64,000 nt of DNA, from the NCBI GenBank assembly GCA_029168955.1, contig JAPDOI010000362.1, positions 496,001-560,000 of the forward strand. The letters run 5' to 3'. Below, in pieces: positions 23,550 through 34,294 of the stretch. Position 1 is the stretch's first letter. Every line of letters starts with the position of its first letter. The translations under genes were made by a program, and so were the position numbers. Under the pieces are notes generated by a model. That model was given only the letters and a program-made list of their open reading frames with translations. It made no database searches and had not been told where the DNA came from. Source of the DNA: Aplectana chamaeleonis (Eukaryota; Nematoda; Chromadorea; Rhabditida; Cosmocercidae).

Positions 23550-26500
23550 CTGCAACATTTCCAAGCTTTGATTCACCACTGTCGTCTTCCGTTACCAATT
23601 GCAAATGCTTTAAGATGTTGTTTTTGGTAGCTCCAGTCACGAATCAAGGGAAATATGGGTTCTCAGGCAAGGGTAAAGTCGACCTAGGTTGAAAGTAACA
23701 AGATGCTTCTAGAAAAAATTACAATCTGCAAATGCAGACAATATGAAGCAACAACGATTCGTGATAAACATGAGGCGTTAAAGAAAAAAGTGTTCTGAAA
23801 TTTACATGGATTACTAGTCAATGGCGTGGTTGTGGTTGTCGTTGTTGTAGTTGGTGTAGTGGTTGTTGAAGTTGTTGTTGTTGGAGGTACAGCAGCGGTA
23901 GTAGTTCCGTCTTTTACACAAAGGTAGTCATCGCATATCGCAGGTGTTATTTTTCTGCATCCAAGTGAAGACGTGCATGTAACACTTGATTTCGAATAAA
24001 CGATGTGCCCAGTTCTGGGGTTTCTGAAAACATTCGCTGTAACTCTTCTGAATTGAAAGACTGTTTTGGACATTCAACCTGCCTGAGCCATGTTAATTCC
24101 AAAAGATTTTTATTGATATCTATAGCTATACCTCACCTCTCAATGGCACAGAACGCCCAAAGGACCATTTTTTTTCTTAGGTTTTATGCTGAAAATCGCA
24201 CGCTCAACATAACGGTATCTTTGAAATGGTTCAGAACACCCTACGACCGAATGACTTCCTATGACTCCTTCGAAAATTAATTTCCTTTACTGGCAAATTT
24301 TTGGTGGACGAGTTGTCTCAGGCTCGTAATGCTCTTCCGCTGTCGCTCACGGGAGCGATTCCAAATGAAGGGACAGGTCGGCAAGGAAGCGAAAATCGGA
24401 AATTAGTCCATTACCTGACTCATCTTCCCGTTTCGTTGACTATGTAGCTTACGTTTTTGTTTAGTTTCGCTTTTCCGTTATTTGTAATACGCTATACACA
24501 ACCCGGCCATTTTAGGAAGAAAACCATCCAATATCCATTTTTTTTCAAACCAATATCCGCTCACATCCAATTATTGGCTTCTGCACTCTTCGAGGAAGAC
24601 TGTTGCAGCAGGCAACCGTGCTGGGACCACGTGGTCCTAGCACGGTTTTGAGTGGCGCATGCGTAGCAAAAGTGGTTCTCGCAGCTGCGGAACAGGTTTT
24701 GAACTTCATTTGAACAGCACATACAATAATTATGTGACCTACCTCTGATTATAGACACACATCACGCGCGTGGTCGTATCACAGTCTTTCGTATAACATC
24801 CAACTGCTGTAGTTAACCCTTGTATCATCTGTGCGGGATGAGTTATGATTAGACTACTGAGGTAAGACATAGCGACTTCAATTGTCCGGAAACTACTTAC
24901 GTTTGCAAATTGTTCAGGTCCCACGTTACTATTCCAAACATTGTCTCGTGGCCAAGTCACTCTCTTCACTTGCTGTGACCATAGTTGTAACGCTTGCCCG
25001 AGAAAGTTACCACTATTGCCACCATAACTTAAATTTCGGAATGCTCTTATTATTTTATGATTCACGACTTCTTTGTTGTACAATCTATTCAGAACGAACG
25101 TGAGACGGCTGAATCCTTCGCGAGATGGATTGATTACATTGCTTGCGCAGTTATCAATTGATTGTATCGCAGTCTCTTCAAGATCACAACTATATTCCTG
25201 CAAAAAAAGAGACTTCTTTACATCGATATTTCCGTATTCTGCACTGTCTAGAAACAACCATATAGCCTGCTTGATTTTTTTTGCTCCAAAGAACATTGAT
25301 TGACTTGGAATAAGCAGGTAACACTTTCAACAATTTTGAGCAAGGTTCATTCAAGATTTTGACTCCTCCTACGGTGAATAAAAAGCCTTTGTCTTCAATT
25401 TCTGCCCAACCAGTGTGAAATTGGCGTGGATAACTAAACGGGACTTTTACAAGAACCTCGAAGCACAATTTTTATGCATACCGCAAGGTTTCGACTGAAT
25501 ACCTAATCAAAATATGTAGTAGGGCTGCTTGCAAGAAAGTTTTTGTGTGCATCAACTAGAATTGTCGTCAACTATCTAACCGTCCTGCAGTTGAGCTTAT
25601 CAGGCTTTTTGAATTGTTGCGCGGCTTGCGGCACTCGAGGTATGTTTCAATCAAATTGTTATCGAAATCTTGCTTTGAATGCCGATCTGTTCCAGTCAAG
25701 ACTTCATCTCGTCGTCAACAGGGCTACAAACTATACTTTTACATTTTCAGATTTTTTTCGAATATTCGACTTTTCGAATAATTCGGAATTTTGAAGTTTT
25801 CGAATATTCGACTTTTCGTATAATTCGGGATTTTGAACTTTTCGGATATTCGACTTTTTAAATTATTCGGGATTTTGAACTTTTCGAATATTCGACTCTT
25901 CGAATAAAAAGTCGACTTTTTCAATCGACTGTCTAATAATTTTACGAATTTTTCCATTCGACTTTTCGAGTAAGTCACTACTTTCGAGAAAAAGGCTACA
26001 TCACTTCAGCTAACGTATTCTATCTTTCTTTTGGGATTGAACTAAACTGTCGAATAGAGAAGCGAACAAACTATTCAAGAAACGGTTGGCTATACAGTGC
26101 GTTTCATTTTTATGAGCACCTCAGTTTTCAACGATACCGCTTTCCGGCGTAACGCTTCGCGGTTTTCACTGCCACTAGCGTATTCAGAGTGTTGGAAAAC
26201 CTGTATATCTATGGTTCTGGAATTTCATCTCTCTGAGAATTTTCCTTATAATGCTTTATATGACTTTTGATCATTCCATTGTTTATAAACATTCTGACTG
26301 AACACCGACCTAAACACTTCCCCTTATTGGTCAAACTACACGTTAAGGTCAGAATTGACAAATACTTCTTTTGTCAGTATTGCTTGTTTTTCTCACCTGT
26401 CCAGGGTGAAAAAAGCTTAGATCCGGACCCCCTAACACCGAACGGAGCAACCATCGCAGCCCTTCCAGAAGTTGAAATCTTGGCTTGTTTCTGACTACAT

Positions 26501-29500
26501 GAGAAATAGCAACGCCTAGAATGAAAATTCGATCGATTGAGGCGCAGGGAATTCTTCCGAAAGAGATAAATGGTGAATCTGGAGGCATTTACCGAGCACA
26601 ACGGTCGGTGGCATTAGCCGGGTCGAGGCGGCAGGACGGTTGTTGTATAAGATATATATATATATATATATATCGAGTATTCTTTTTCTGCAAAACGGCG
26701 TTCTGTGTCGTTTTTTTATTTAGCAACAAATGGTCAACGAATTGAGCACCAAATGGTCGAGTGTCGTCGGTTTAATTACCCAAGTTTGAGTTACATGACC
26801 CCGCTTGGCCGCTGGAGGCCCCGCTCAACAGCTAGCGCCCTCGTTGATGCTAGGCGCAGTGGCCGCGTTGCGATTTGGCATGCCGGCCGCGTTGCGCACC
26901 GGTGCGTGTGTATTTTCATGGAAATTTTTTTTACTCAGAAAGGCTTCTTGCCCGGGCTCGAAGCATCTGCTCACCCACTACAGTCTCTACCGCGCCCGCA
27001 GAGGCCACTACCGCGGACAAGAAAACTTCGGATTTTGGGCTCCACGGCCACTATCTCGTTGCCGACGCCGGCTCTTCAGCGGGGCGTGGAGCGGGTTTTG
27101 TATGAGACAACTCCTACTGGCCCAAACAAAAAAAGCTGGACGGCCACTCCGATCTGCCCGTTTTTCCAGAGACACGCGATGAGCATGTGCTCGCCCTCCT
27201 GACACGAGAGCATGCCTATCGCGGGGCTGAGGGCGGGATGGCGCCTATCACGGGCAAAGCGTGAACCCAAAAGAGGGTCGACGCCCAAGACTCTAATTCC
27301 CAAAGAAAACATACGCTGCGTTCCTGATCCAGGACTCAGACGACTGCAGTGCCGTCGGTTTAGTTACCCAAGTTTGAGGTACTTGGCCCGCCTGACCATT
27401 GAAAGCCCCGCTCAACCGCTGGCGGCCCCGGTTGTTTCTCGCAGCACTAGCAGCGTTGCACGTTGGCGTGCCGGCCGCGTCGCAAGTCGGTGTGCTAGCT
27501 ACGTTGCGCACCGGTGCTTGCGTATATTTTTGAAGAAATAAATTCAGAGGGGCTCGTCGCCCGGGTACGAACCAACTGCTCGCTCACTGCAGTCGCTACC
27601 ACGACCGTTCAGGCCACTACCGCGGGCGACAAAACTTCGGATTTTGGGCTCCACGGCCACTATCCCGTTGGCGACGCCGGCTCTTCAGCGGAGCGTGGAG
27701 AGGGTTTTTGTCTGAGGGATTCGCCGCTTGCGACGGCTGTCAGGGCTAGGCGCGATTGAGTACTGCGCTGGGCGCGACGGGTTGTACCAGTTCCTACACC
27801 GCGACATCGTCGCCGCGACGCAAGTATGCACTAGGCCTTACGGTGAGGACTATCAAAGATTCCTTACGAGTCGCGTGCCACATGAGTGAGTCATCATTGA
27901 TAGTTCCGCTCTACCTTGATTTCCAAACACATCTGCGACTTGCGTCAATGTGCTTCTTTGGCGCGCAACCTGCTCGTGGGTCAATGAAATGTTCTGCAGA
28001 AACAATTTACTCGAGAAAGTCGACTATCGAATTCATTCGAATGTTCTTGTAGATTTTCGAATATTCGACTTATCGAATAATTCGGGATTTTAAACTTTTC
28101 GAATATTCGACTTTTCGAATAATTCGGGATTTTGAACTTTTCGAATATTCGAGTTTTCGAATAATTCGGGATTTTGAACTTTTCGAATATTCGAGTTCTC
28201 GAATGATTCGGGATTAGGCCTTTTTCGAATATTCGACTTTTCGAATGATTCGAAGTCGACTTTTTCAGTCGAATGATTTTTCGAATCATTCGATTCGGTC
28301 AAAGTATACTACAAACCACCTACACGCGGCAACCGTTAACTAATTTCGCTCTAGTCTTGCTGCTACGAAAAAGATTGTAGTTCCAATGGTTTGCCTGTAA
28401 TACATAGGCAGCCGAAACGTGGCTCGACACAACGTGTACGTTCAGGGAATCGTTTGTTACCCACAGAGCGCTCGAGCATTGTGCTGACGAAGAACTCACA
28501 CACTCAGCATGAAGCCGGACCTCGCGATTCGGACCTTCAAAGTATACATGCCGTCTTTTTGATCCACCGAGTTCTGATGGGTCGGTAAAGCGAGGAGGAG
28601 AGCAGACGAAAGATGAACAAAAAGAAGGAGCAAGTAAACTCCAATAGGGCTTTTGCGCCTTTGAGGGAAGCCTCGCGTTTGAAAAGCAAATGTTCTGATG
28701 GCTTAAAGACAGTGTTCACGATGATTTTCGTCCCCGAGTTTTTTAAATAAAGCAATGAGTTGGTCTCCAAGTGTTACCAAAATTACGAAGAATCGGCGAG
28801 AAACGCATTAAAACGCCGTATTTCAGTGACATTATTCTATAACATGGACTAGTTGTCCGTTTGGATGAACATGTTCATGGTGGTTGTCACCGCTGTCAAA
28901 TTGGGTCAATCGAAAATAGAAGAATACTTTATGCAAAGTAGGATTAGTTAGGTCCCCAAGAAAGGAACGGAGTAATAGAGAGTAGAGAATTGCAAATTAT
29001 GGGTCCACAAAAGATTTCATTGTCACAAAGAACAGTTTCTGTGAGAGTAAAGAGGCGGGGTGAGAGTAGAGGGTTTCGCGCCCTCCTGGTGCGTTTTTCT
29101 TGATTTCCTCGTCATTTTAGTTCCACCCGGGGGGCACTTGATTAATAAAGCGAGTAATCTCGAATTTGAAGATTATCGTGAACACTGCCTTTAATGTTAT
29201 GAATCCCAAAAAATATAAGCTTGTCGGTGAACCGATCATTCGACTAGATGGCCTCTCACAGATATAGCCTTGTTGGTCAACTTCAGCGGGATGACCGATT
29301 TCGTTGAATCGACATTGCTTCAGAAACTCTCAGAGGCTGATTGGCGTCTTGTCTCGGCTTGTGGAACATGTCATCCCAAGACTTAGTCATATGAGAAGGG
29401 GTCAACAGCACTCTACAGACATAGAGTGATCTATTTTTCATGCATGCTGGGGCCGGATGCATCAATGCGCCAGGTTGGGGCAGGGGCTGGCAGTCGGCAT

Positions 29501-32500
29501 CTTTGAAGATCGCACTGCGAGGGCAGTAGATCATCTAATCAATCGTGCCCCAGCTGTGTTTTTGCCTGCTCTAGCTGCCCCAGCCTCCTGGCTGGGGCGG
29601 CTGGGGCAAGACTGATTTTGTGATTCACGGAGATCATCAAAGGCGCAGACTGCCCTGCCCTTGTCCCAACCCGTCCCATTGATGGATTCGGCCCCTGATC
29701 ATCGTGTGGTTCAATCGAAACAGATCTTCGTATAACAAGAAGCCGATTTCTATCGAAAAGAGCGTTACTGCTCTGGGCAAGACCCATGACATTGTCTCCA
29801 TTGCAAGGTGCTAGAACTTCATAGCCTCCATGCCTTTTTTTGGACAGTTTAGGGAACTCACCACTCTGTACATCTCACTGCTCATCGGCATTGGGTTTCC
29901 AAGATTATCCGTCATTTTTCCTGTAGCAACATCTTTGCGAAGGTCGTTGTGAACGTTGAGAGCTTCTTCTCTCTGTGCGTCTGTGAACGCAGTTTTGTTG
30001 CACCCAAAACGTGAAGTTGGTATAGTTGTTGTTGTAGATGGTGTTGTTGTTTTTAAAGTAGTTGATGTTGTTATTGGTGTAGTTGTTTGTGTAGTTGTTG
30101 GGGTTGGTGCTGGTGATGTAGTTGTTGGGGTTGTTGTTGGTGTTGTTGTTGGTGTTGTGGTTGGTGTAGTTGTTGTTGGGGTTGATGCTGGTGTTGTAGT
30201 TGTTGGGGTTGTTGTTGGTGTTGTAGTTGGTGTGGTTGTTGTTGGTGTGGTTGTTGTTGGTGTAGTAGGAGTAGTTGTAGTAGAAGTAGTGGTGGATGTT
30301 GTTGTTCCAGGTTCCTTCACACACAGATCGGCCACGCACGTTGCCGGTGTTAATTCTGTGCACCCAGTCCTAGTCGTAGGGTCACAAGGATCGGTAGAAT
30401 TGACATAAACTTGCTGACCATCAACTGGGTTCCTGAAAAAAGTTTCTAATAATAAGTAAAGTCGTAAACTCTTTGTAGTGCTGCGCTTATGATAACAGAA
30501 TCTGTCAGCAGGGATGAATATGCCCCCAGGCAGAAAATAGTTACTCAACCGGTCACTTTTTGGGTGCATTCCAGTGTGACTCTTATTCACGGGTTGGTTT
30601 ACCGAGCAAAATTCAGGACGGAGCTGAGTTTCCCCCACCGACGTTAGCCTATTTGAAACTTGAAGGTAGTGTTCGCGCGAGCGCGGAAATCAAATTCGCA
30701 TTGATTAGTTCCGGAAGCTTTGGGAAAGGATCCCACATTTCGGGTGTGGGCCCGAAATCGAACATTAGTGATCAATGAAGCGCATTCAAGTAAACAAAGG
30801 GTAGGCTAGATGGTGATCAGCATGTACACCGGACCCCGATCAAACCCTGTCCCAGAAGGGAATCACATGGTCAACCTACTGTGTCTTAGCTGGGCGCGTT
30901 GTCATGTCATCACTCGCGCGACCACCGACCGGCTTCACTGGCCCCGTTTCCTTGCTAGAGATGTATGACTATGTAGTCGACGGGTTCGATTCTTTTTTTC
31001 CCGAGTCTGCAAATCATTTGTTGGTCACTTTAAACTTCATGATGCCCATGGTCTCGCGTGTTTTAAAACATCTGGGACACGTTTTCGCAAATCGTAGGAG
31101 ACGGGTGAGCTTGGAAAGCTCTTTTGGTTAGTCAATACGGTTACTAGAATATTTTTATACATGGTGAGAATGATCAGCTATACTCCTAAGATGGGCTTGT
31201 TTCTCTTTCTTCCTTGCTCACGCCAGCATTGCTTTTTCACCACCTAGCCTCCGAAAATCCTGTTCCAAATTCTTCACGCATGGCCTGGAACTTGTTAGAG
31301 TGACAATGTCGCTATCATCATCCTCCACTCGTGTACTTTTAGGTTTCATTAGATCACTGTATCTACATTTGTGCAGTAGTCCAGATCCTTGTGCTCACGG
31401 TTCAATACCGGTCCGCTAATTTTTCGATTCTGATTTTTCGTATTTTTTTTGGATTGCCAGAAAAAAACACCAGAAAGTTATCAGAAGGAAAACAGTGAGT
31501 AACTTTAACAATTATGGCAGGATACTGTAAATTTGGATGTTTACTAAAAAAGGATGAGTATAGAAGAGCACTGCGCTCTCGTACTAGATCACATCCTTGA
31601 TACCCGCTGCACTCTGGCTTCAGGAAATAATAGTTATTTGTAAAATGAATATGGGACTTACATCTGATCATAAACACACATGATGCGTATGCTTCTACAG
31701 GCTTTCGTATGACACCCAACTGCTGTAGTTTTCCCTTGTGCCATCTGTGAAGGTTGAATCATGATTGGAACAACTAGAATATATAAGAACAACTCCAATT
31801 ATCAGAAAAATGCTCACATTTGCGAATCCTCCAGCTGCCAAGCCACCATTCCAAACATTGTCCTGAGGCCAAATTACCTTTTCTATTTCACGTGACCAGA
31901 CTCGTATCGCTTCGTAGATAAAGTCAGCAGTGTTGCCGCCGAAGCTAAAACCGAAGTTGTCTTCTACGTTCAAAATCGTTACTTCTATGTCTAACGACTT
32001 CTTCAAAACATACAAGATTAGACTGAATCCTTTGTCACCTGGCCGGTACGCGCCGTCTGCGCAATTATCAATTGCTTGTTTTGCAGCATCTTCAAGATCA
32101 CAACTGTAATTCTGCAAAAGAAGAGCGTTCAACTAATCAGCATTTTATGTGCTATATAAACTAGTGAAGTTATCAACCGCCGCACCGCTTAACTTAAACT
32201 TGTTTCTAGTGGCAGTTCTTGTTTTTGAACAAGATCGTATCACGGGTTGAGAATTGCGGCGTGCCCTGATGTCCATTAAAAAGTTCACTCCTTACGGCAG
32301 TGAATGAACATCGAGTGCGTCTATCTTCGGCTCTGCGAATCACACCTCTTGACTAACCAGAGTAGTCTATACGTAAATTACCGGCGAAGATCGACGGAAT
32401 TCTCATTCAAAAAATACTTTGGGGCACAACACAAGTGTTTTGCCCAAACGAAAAATTGGATTTTTTTCGAACTTCGAACCAAGACATACAAGACTTCCTG

Positions 32501-34250
32501 TAGAGAAGCCTTCTCTGTACGCGATTTCAGAGTACAATAAACTACTCAACCATCGTGCAGTCGACCTTATTGAATTTCTCAAAGTGTAGTACAGCTTGTG
32601 AAAGCGGAACTATACTTCAAACAAACTGCTGTCATAGTCGCGCCTTGGTAACCTTGAGCGCCTATCTATTCCAGCCATACCGATCTGTTCTCGTCGGAAA
32701 CTCTAGGTAATCCTTGCTAGAGCCACAGACCACCTACATCAAAATACGTCCACCGTTAGGCAATTTAGCGTGGCTCATGTCGCTTCAAAAAAATATAACA
32801 CCAATCACTCATCTCACGATAAAACCGGTTCAGAGGGCTCAGTCCGAGTGAGCCAATGTTGGCAATGATTGCTGCGCCTACGAATTACAGACCCAAAAAG
32901 AAGGTTTTGTCCCAGGATAAGGCTCAGTTACTTTGTGAAAGTGAGGGACCACTAAGTCGGCAATTACATCGAAGTGACTTCGCTTTGATATGTTGATGCT
33001 GATGTGACAACTTATACACAGATGATCAAAGTCGTGTTGTGTATCGAACCGTTTCTAGGTAGTAAAAGCCGTCCAGCAAGTTGAGGAGTTCAAGTACCTA
33101 GGATCGGTGGTGCAACAGCGCAAGGTAGTGGCCACAACCGAGATACAGTGCAGGATTGGGCAGGCGTGTGCTGCTTTTGCTTCAATAGGCTGGTGTCTGT
33201 GGAAAAAGGGCAATGTGTCAATCATAACCAGGATGCGGATCTTCCGATCGCTTATAATGCCCTTTCTATTGTACGGCTCAGAGTCGTGGACCTTGCTCAA
33301 GTCGGATCTCAGCAAGCTAGAGGTCTTCCAAATGCGGTGTTTGCGGCAAATTCTCGGAACAACGTTAAGAGATCGCATACGCAACGACGTTATACGAGAC
33401 AGCTGCGACCATCAACCGACAATCGAGGAACAAATCCGAACGAAGAGGTTGCGCTGGTTTGGTCACGTAAGCAGAATGGAAGCCAGTCGACTACCGCACA
33501 GCTTGCTATGGAGAAAACACCCAAAACCATGGAAGGTCGAGAGAACTGCCCCGAAGAAGACGTGGGTGAAGCAAGTCGAAGCTGATCTGAAATCTCAACG
33601 GTGCAGTGTCGTTAACGCTAAAATAATTGCGGCTAATCGTTCTGAATGGAAGCGTATCGTTCAGGCCACTGGAGCTCCTATGGCACCTACAGCAGTGTAC
33701 TGGTTGAGAGGACATCCCGCCCCGCCAGCCGCCAGCTAATGGGATGAGTGAGTGAGTGAGTGCAAGGACAAAGTTGGTCTGGGAGAGCAGGAAAATACTT
33801 ATCAAGCAGGATTGACACATGTCTCGGAGTTTCAAGTAATTACGTATCAGCACTTCTCTTGTCCGTACCACAGAGTTAAGATGCAGCCAGGGCTAAGGCG
33901 AAAGGATGGTCTTCTGTATAGCCTGAGCCGCATCACTACTCTCTATAACACTTCTTAAAGCTTTCAAGGACGCACCATTTTATACATCTCATTGCTTTTT
34001 GAGAGTGGCACGTCCATGACATCCGTCACTTTACCAGTAGCAACCTTTGTGCGAAGATCGTTGTGAGCCTTCAGAGCTCGTTCTCGCACCGCATCTGTCG
34101 GTGCTGTCGAGGTACACCCAAATGTCGATGTTGACTGACAAGCACATATCACCTCAAAGAAGCGTTTTCCCTCAATTCAGAGCTGTTGATATAAGCAATG
34201 CAACTCACCGTCAGTAAGACTATTAGTCTCAAAGTATGAAGAACCGACAT
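19302..34250 (-). CDS. Gene B: complete three-CAP-domain secreted ASP/VAL protein with two Thr-rich linkers
   Basis: Fourteen exons: 34209-34250, 33976-34152, 31818-32111, 31662-31744, 29862-30432, 24901-25197, 24743-24828, 23806-24023, 23468-23549, 22143-22218, 21588-21737, 21424-21528, 19469-19563, 19302-19404. Lengths sum to 2379 bases, exactly 793 codons with the TAG stop; no internal stop is seen. Residues 1-14 plus the following hydrophobic stretch form the signal peptide. CAP1 runs to about 241, linker 1 from 242 to 339, CAP2 from 340 to about 556, linker 2 from 557 to about 585, and CAP3 from about 590 to 792. The product should be secreted and mucin-like. Known ASPs have one or two CAP domains, so three is unusual. 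Its promoter and introns hold transposons but the reading frame is intact, making it the best reference for the array. Confidence 0.9.
22450..22960. repeat. Dispersed repeat shared with 57220-57750
   Basis: Collinear diverged matches include CACGCCATTTAAG-like, AAAATCGACAA and CCGTAATCTA blocks. It lies in gene B intron 9; the second copy is upstream of gene C. No TIR was found. Confidence 0.5.
23241..23390. mobile_element. Foldback MITE (GGATCCTGAAGAGACTT family) in gene B intron 9
   Basis: The left arm CATGGATCCTGAAGAGACTT is repeated in inverse at the right, and the whole 150 bp can fold into an imperfect hairpin. Related copies are at 45620-45772 and, as one arm, 40767-40870. Confidence 0.65.
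23806..24023 (-). CDS. Gene B exon 8: CAP2 end and short linker 2
   Basis: 72 codons with one phase base at each end. It starts NPRTGHIVYSKSSVTC, continues to DDYLCVKDG, then gives about 29 Thr-rich residues ending LTSNP. The linker is about half the length of the same exon in gene A. The donor is CCAT|GTAAAT, weaker than the GTAAGT of gene A. Confidence 0.88.
24614..24647. repeat. 34-bp palindrome in gene B intron 7
   Basis: Identical to 1715-1748, including the single mismatch, and at the same intron position. Surrounding intron is more diverged. Confidence 0.8.
24743..25197 (-). CDS. Gene B exons 6-7: CAP2 core
   Basis: Exon 6 (24901-25197) has 99 open codons, starting EYSCDLEETAIQSIDNC and ending NSNVGPEQFAN. 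Exon 7 (24743-24828) gives MIQGLTTAVGCYTKDC and VMCVYNQ. By eye it is nearly identical to gene A exons 6-7, clearly closer than to its own CAP1, so the three-domain state predates the split of genes A and B. Confidence 0.9.
26651..26673. repeat. (AT)n microsatellite
   Basis: About 11 AT units inside the intron 5 hAT-like element. Confidence 0.85.
26758..27708. repeat. Two direct copies of a GC-rich block, period 585 bp
   Basis: Copy 1 is 26758-27108 and copy 2 27344-27708. Both run from TTACCCAAGTTTGAG to GACGCCGGCTCTTCAGCG and share GATTTTGGGCTCCACGGCCA. The ORFs across them are not conserved in frame, so coding is unlikely. Confidence 0.7.
28703..29194. mobile_element. TTAA-flanked MITE in gene B intron 5
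   Basis: Same ends as 38054-38515, with one change in the left TIR. Gene A has GATGGCTTAAGTG at the paralogous position near 3255, an empty or differently occupied TTAA site, supporting TTAA as the target duplication. Confidence 0.7.
29862..30432 (-). CDS. Gene B exon 5: CAP1 end, long linker 1 and CAP2 start
   Basis: 190 codons plus one phase base. It opens NPVDGQQVYVNSTDPCDP and DLCVKEPG. About 98 residues of Thr with Pro, Ser and Ala follow, then SRFGCNKTAFTDAQREEAL, VHNDLR and SEMYRV before a GTGAGT donor. This is the longest linker 1 of the array. The DNA is a degenerate ACA/ACC/ACT repeat, so length change by slippage or unequal exchange is expected. The plus strand shows a 150-aa Val-rich shadow ORF. 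Confidence 0.92.
31662..34250 (-). CDS. Gene B exons 1-4: signal peptide and CAP1
   Basis: Exon 1 encodes MSVLHTLRLIVLLT. Exon 2 starts VICACQSTSTFGC and holds ALKAHNDLR. Exon 3 (31818-32111, 98 codons, open) starts NYSCDLEDAAKQAIDNC and ends GGLAAGGFAN. Exon 4 (31662-31744) gives MAQGKTTAVGC and IMCVYDQ, and is one codon shorter than in genes A and C. At the sites where A and C have stops, gene B has Leu (TTA) and a normal residue. Intron 2 (32112-33975) carries a LINE remnant. Confidence 0.9.
33056..33768 (+). pseudogene. 5'-truncated RTE-like LINE 3' end in gene B intron 2
   Basis: One frame is open from 33059 to the TAA at 33737-33739. It begins VVKAVQQVEEFKYLGSVV and includes LLYGSESWTLLKSDLSK, RCLRQILGTTLRDRIRN and RLRWFGHVSRM, the classic C-terminal region of LINE polymerases. 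Just after the stop comes a (TGAG)n tail, as in RTE-type elements. The flanks align to the uninterrupted intron of gene A near 8700-8830. It is antisense to gene B. Confidence 0.8.
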
Positions 34251-34284
34251 GTCGGCTGCTTTATTCTGATGTGCCGCAGACCCT

Positions 34285-34294
34285 CCTTTTTATA
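34285..34294 (-). promoter_or_regulatory. Gene B TATA box, cut off from upstream DNA by a transposon
   Basis: TATAAAAAGG 35 bases before the ATG. The target duplication of the element at 34303-37723 begins at 34295, the next base upstream. The conserved upstream promoter block is found beyond the element, from 37724. Confidence 0.72.

Larger units (their letters stand above)
25732..28308. mobile_element. hAT-like TIR element in gene B intron 5
   Basis: Same family as 34303-37723 in opposite orientation: it starts TATACTTTTACATTTTC and ends GGTCAAAGTATA, flanked by the exact 8-bp duplication CTACAAAC (25724-25731, 28309-28316). Gene A has an empty paralogous site near 2868-2890. The interior holds a directly repeated GC-rich block (26758-27108 and 27344-27708) and an (AT)n run. 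No transposase ORF was recognised. Confidence 0.8.

Noticed and set aside
29905..30363. Asn/Thr-rich minus-strand ORF of 152 codons
   Set aside because: Second frame of the same repeat; it lacks the CAP flanks found in the correct frame.
29956..30408. 150-codon plus-strand Val/Gly-rich ORF
   Set aside because: It is the reverse complement of the Thr-linker exon of gene B, which has splice sites and CAP homology on the minus strand.
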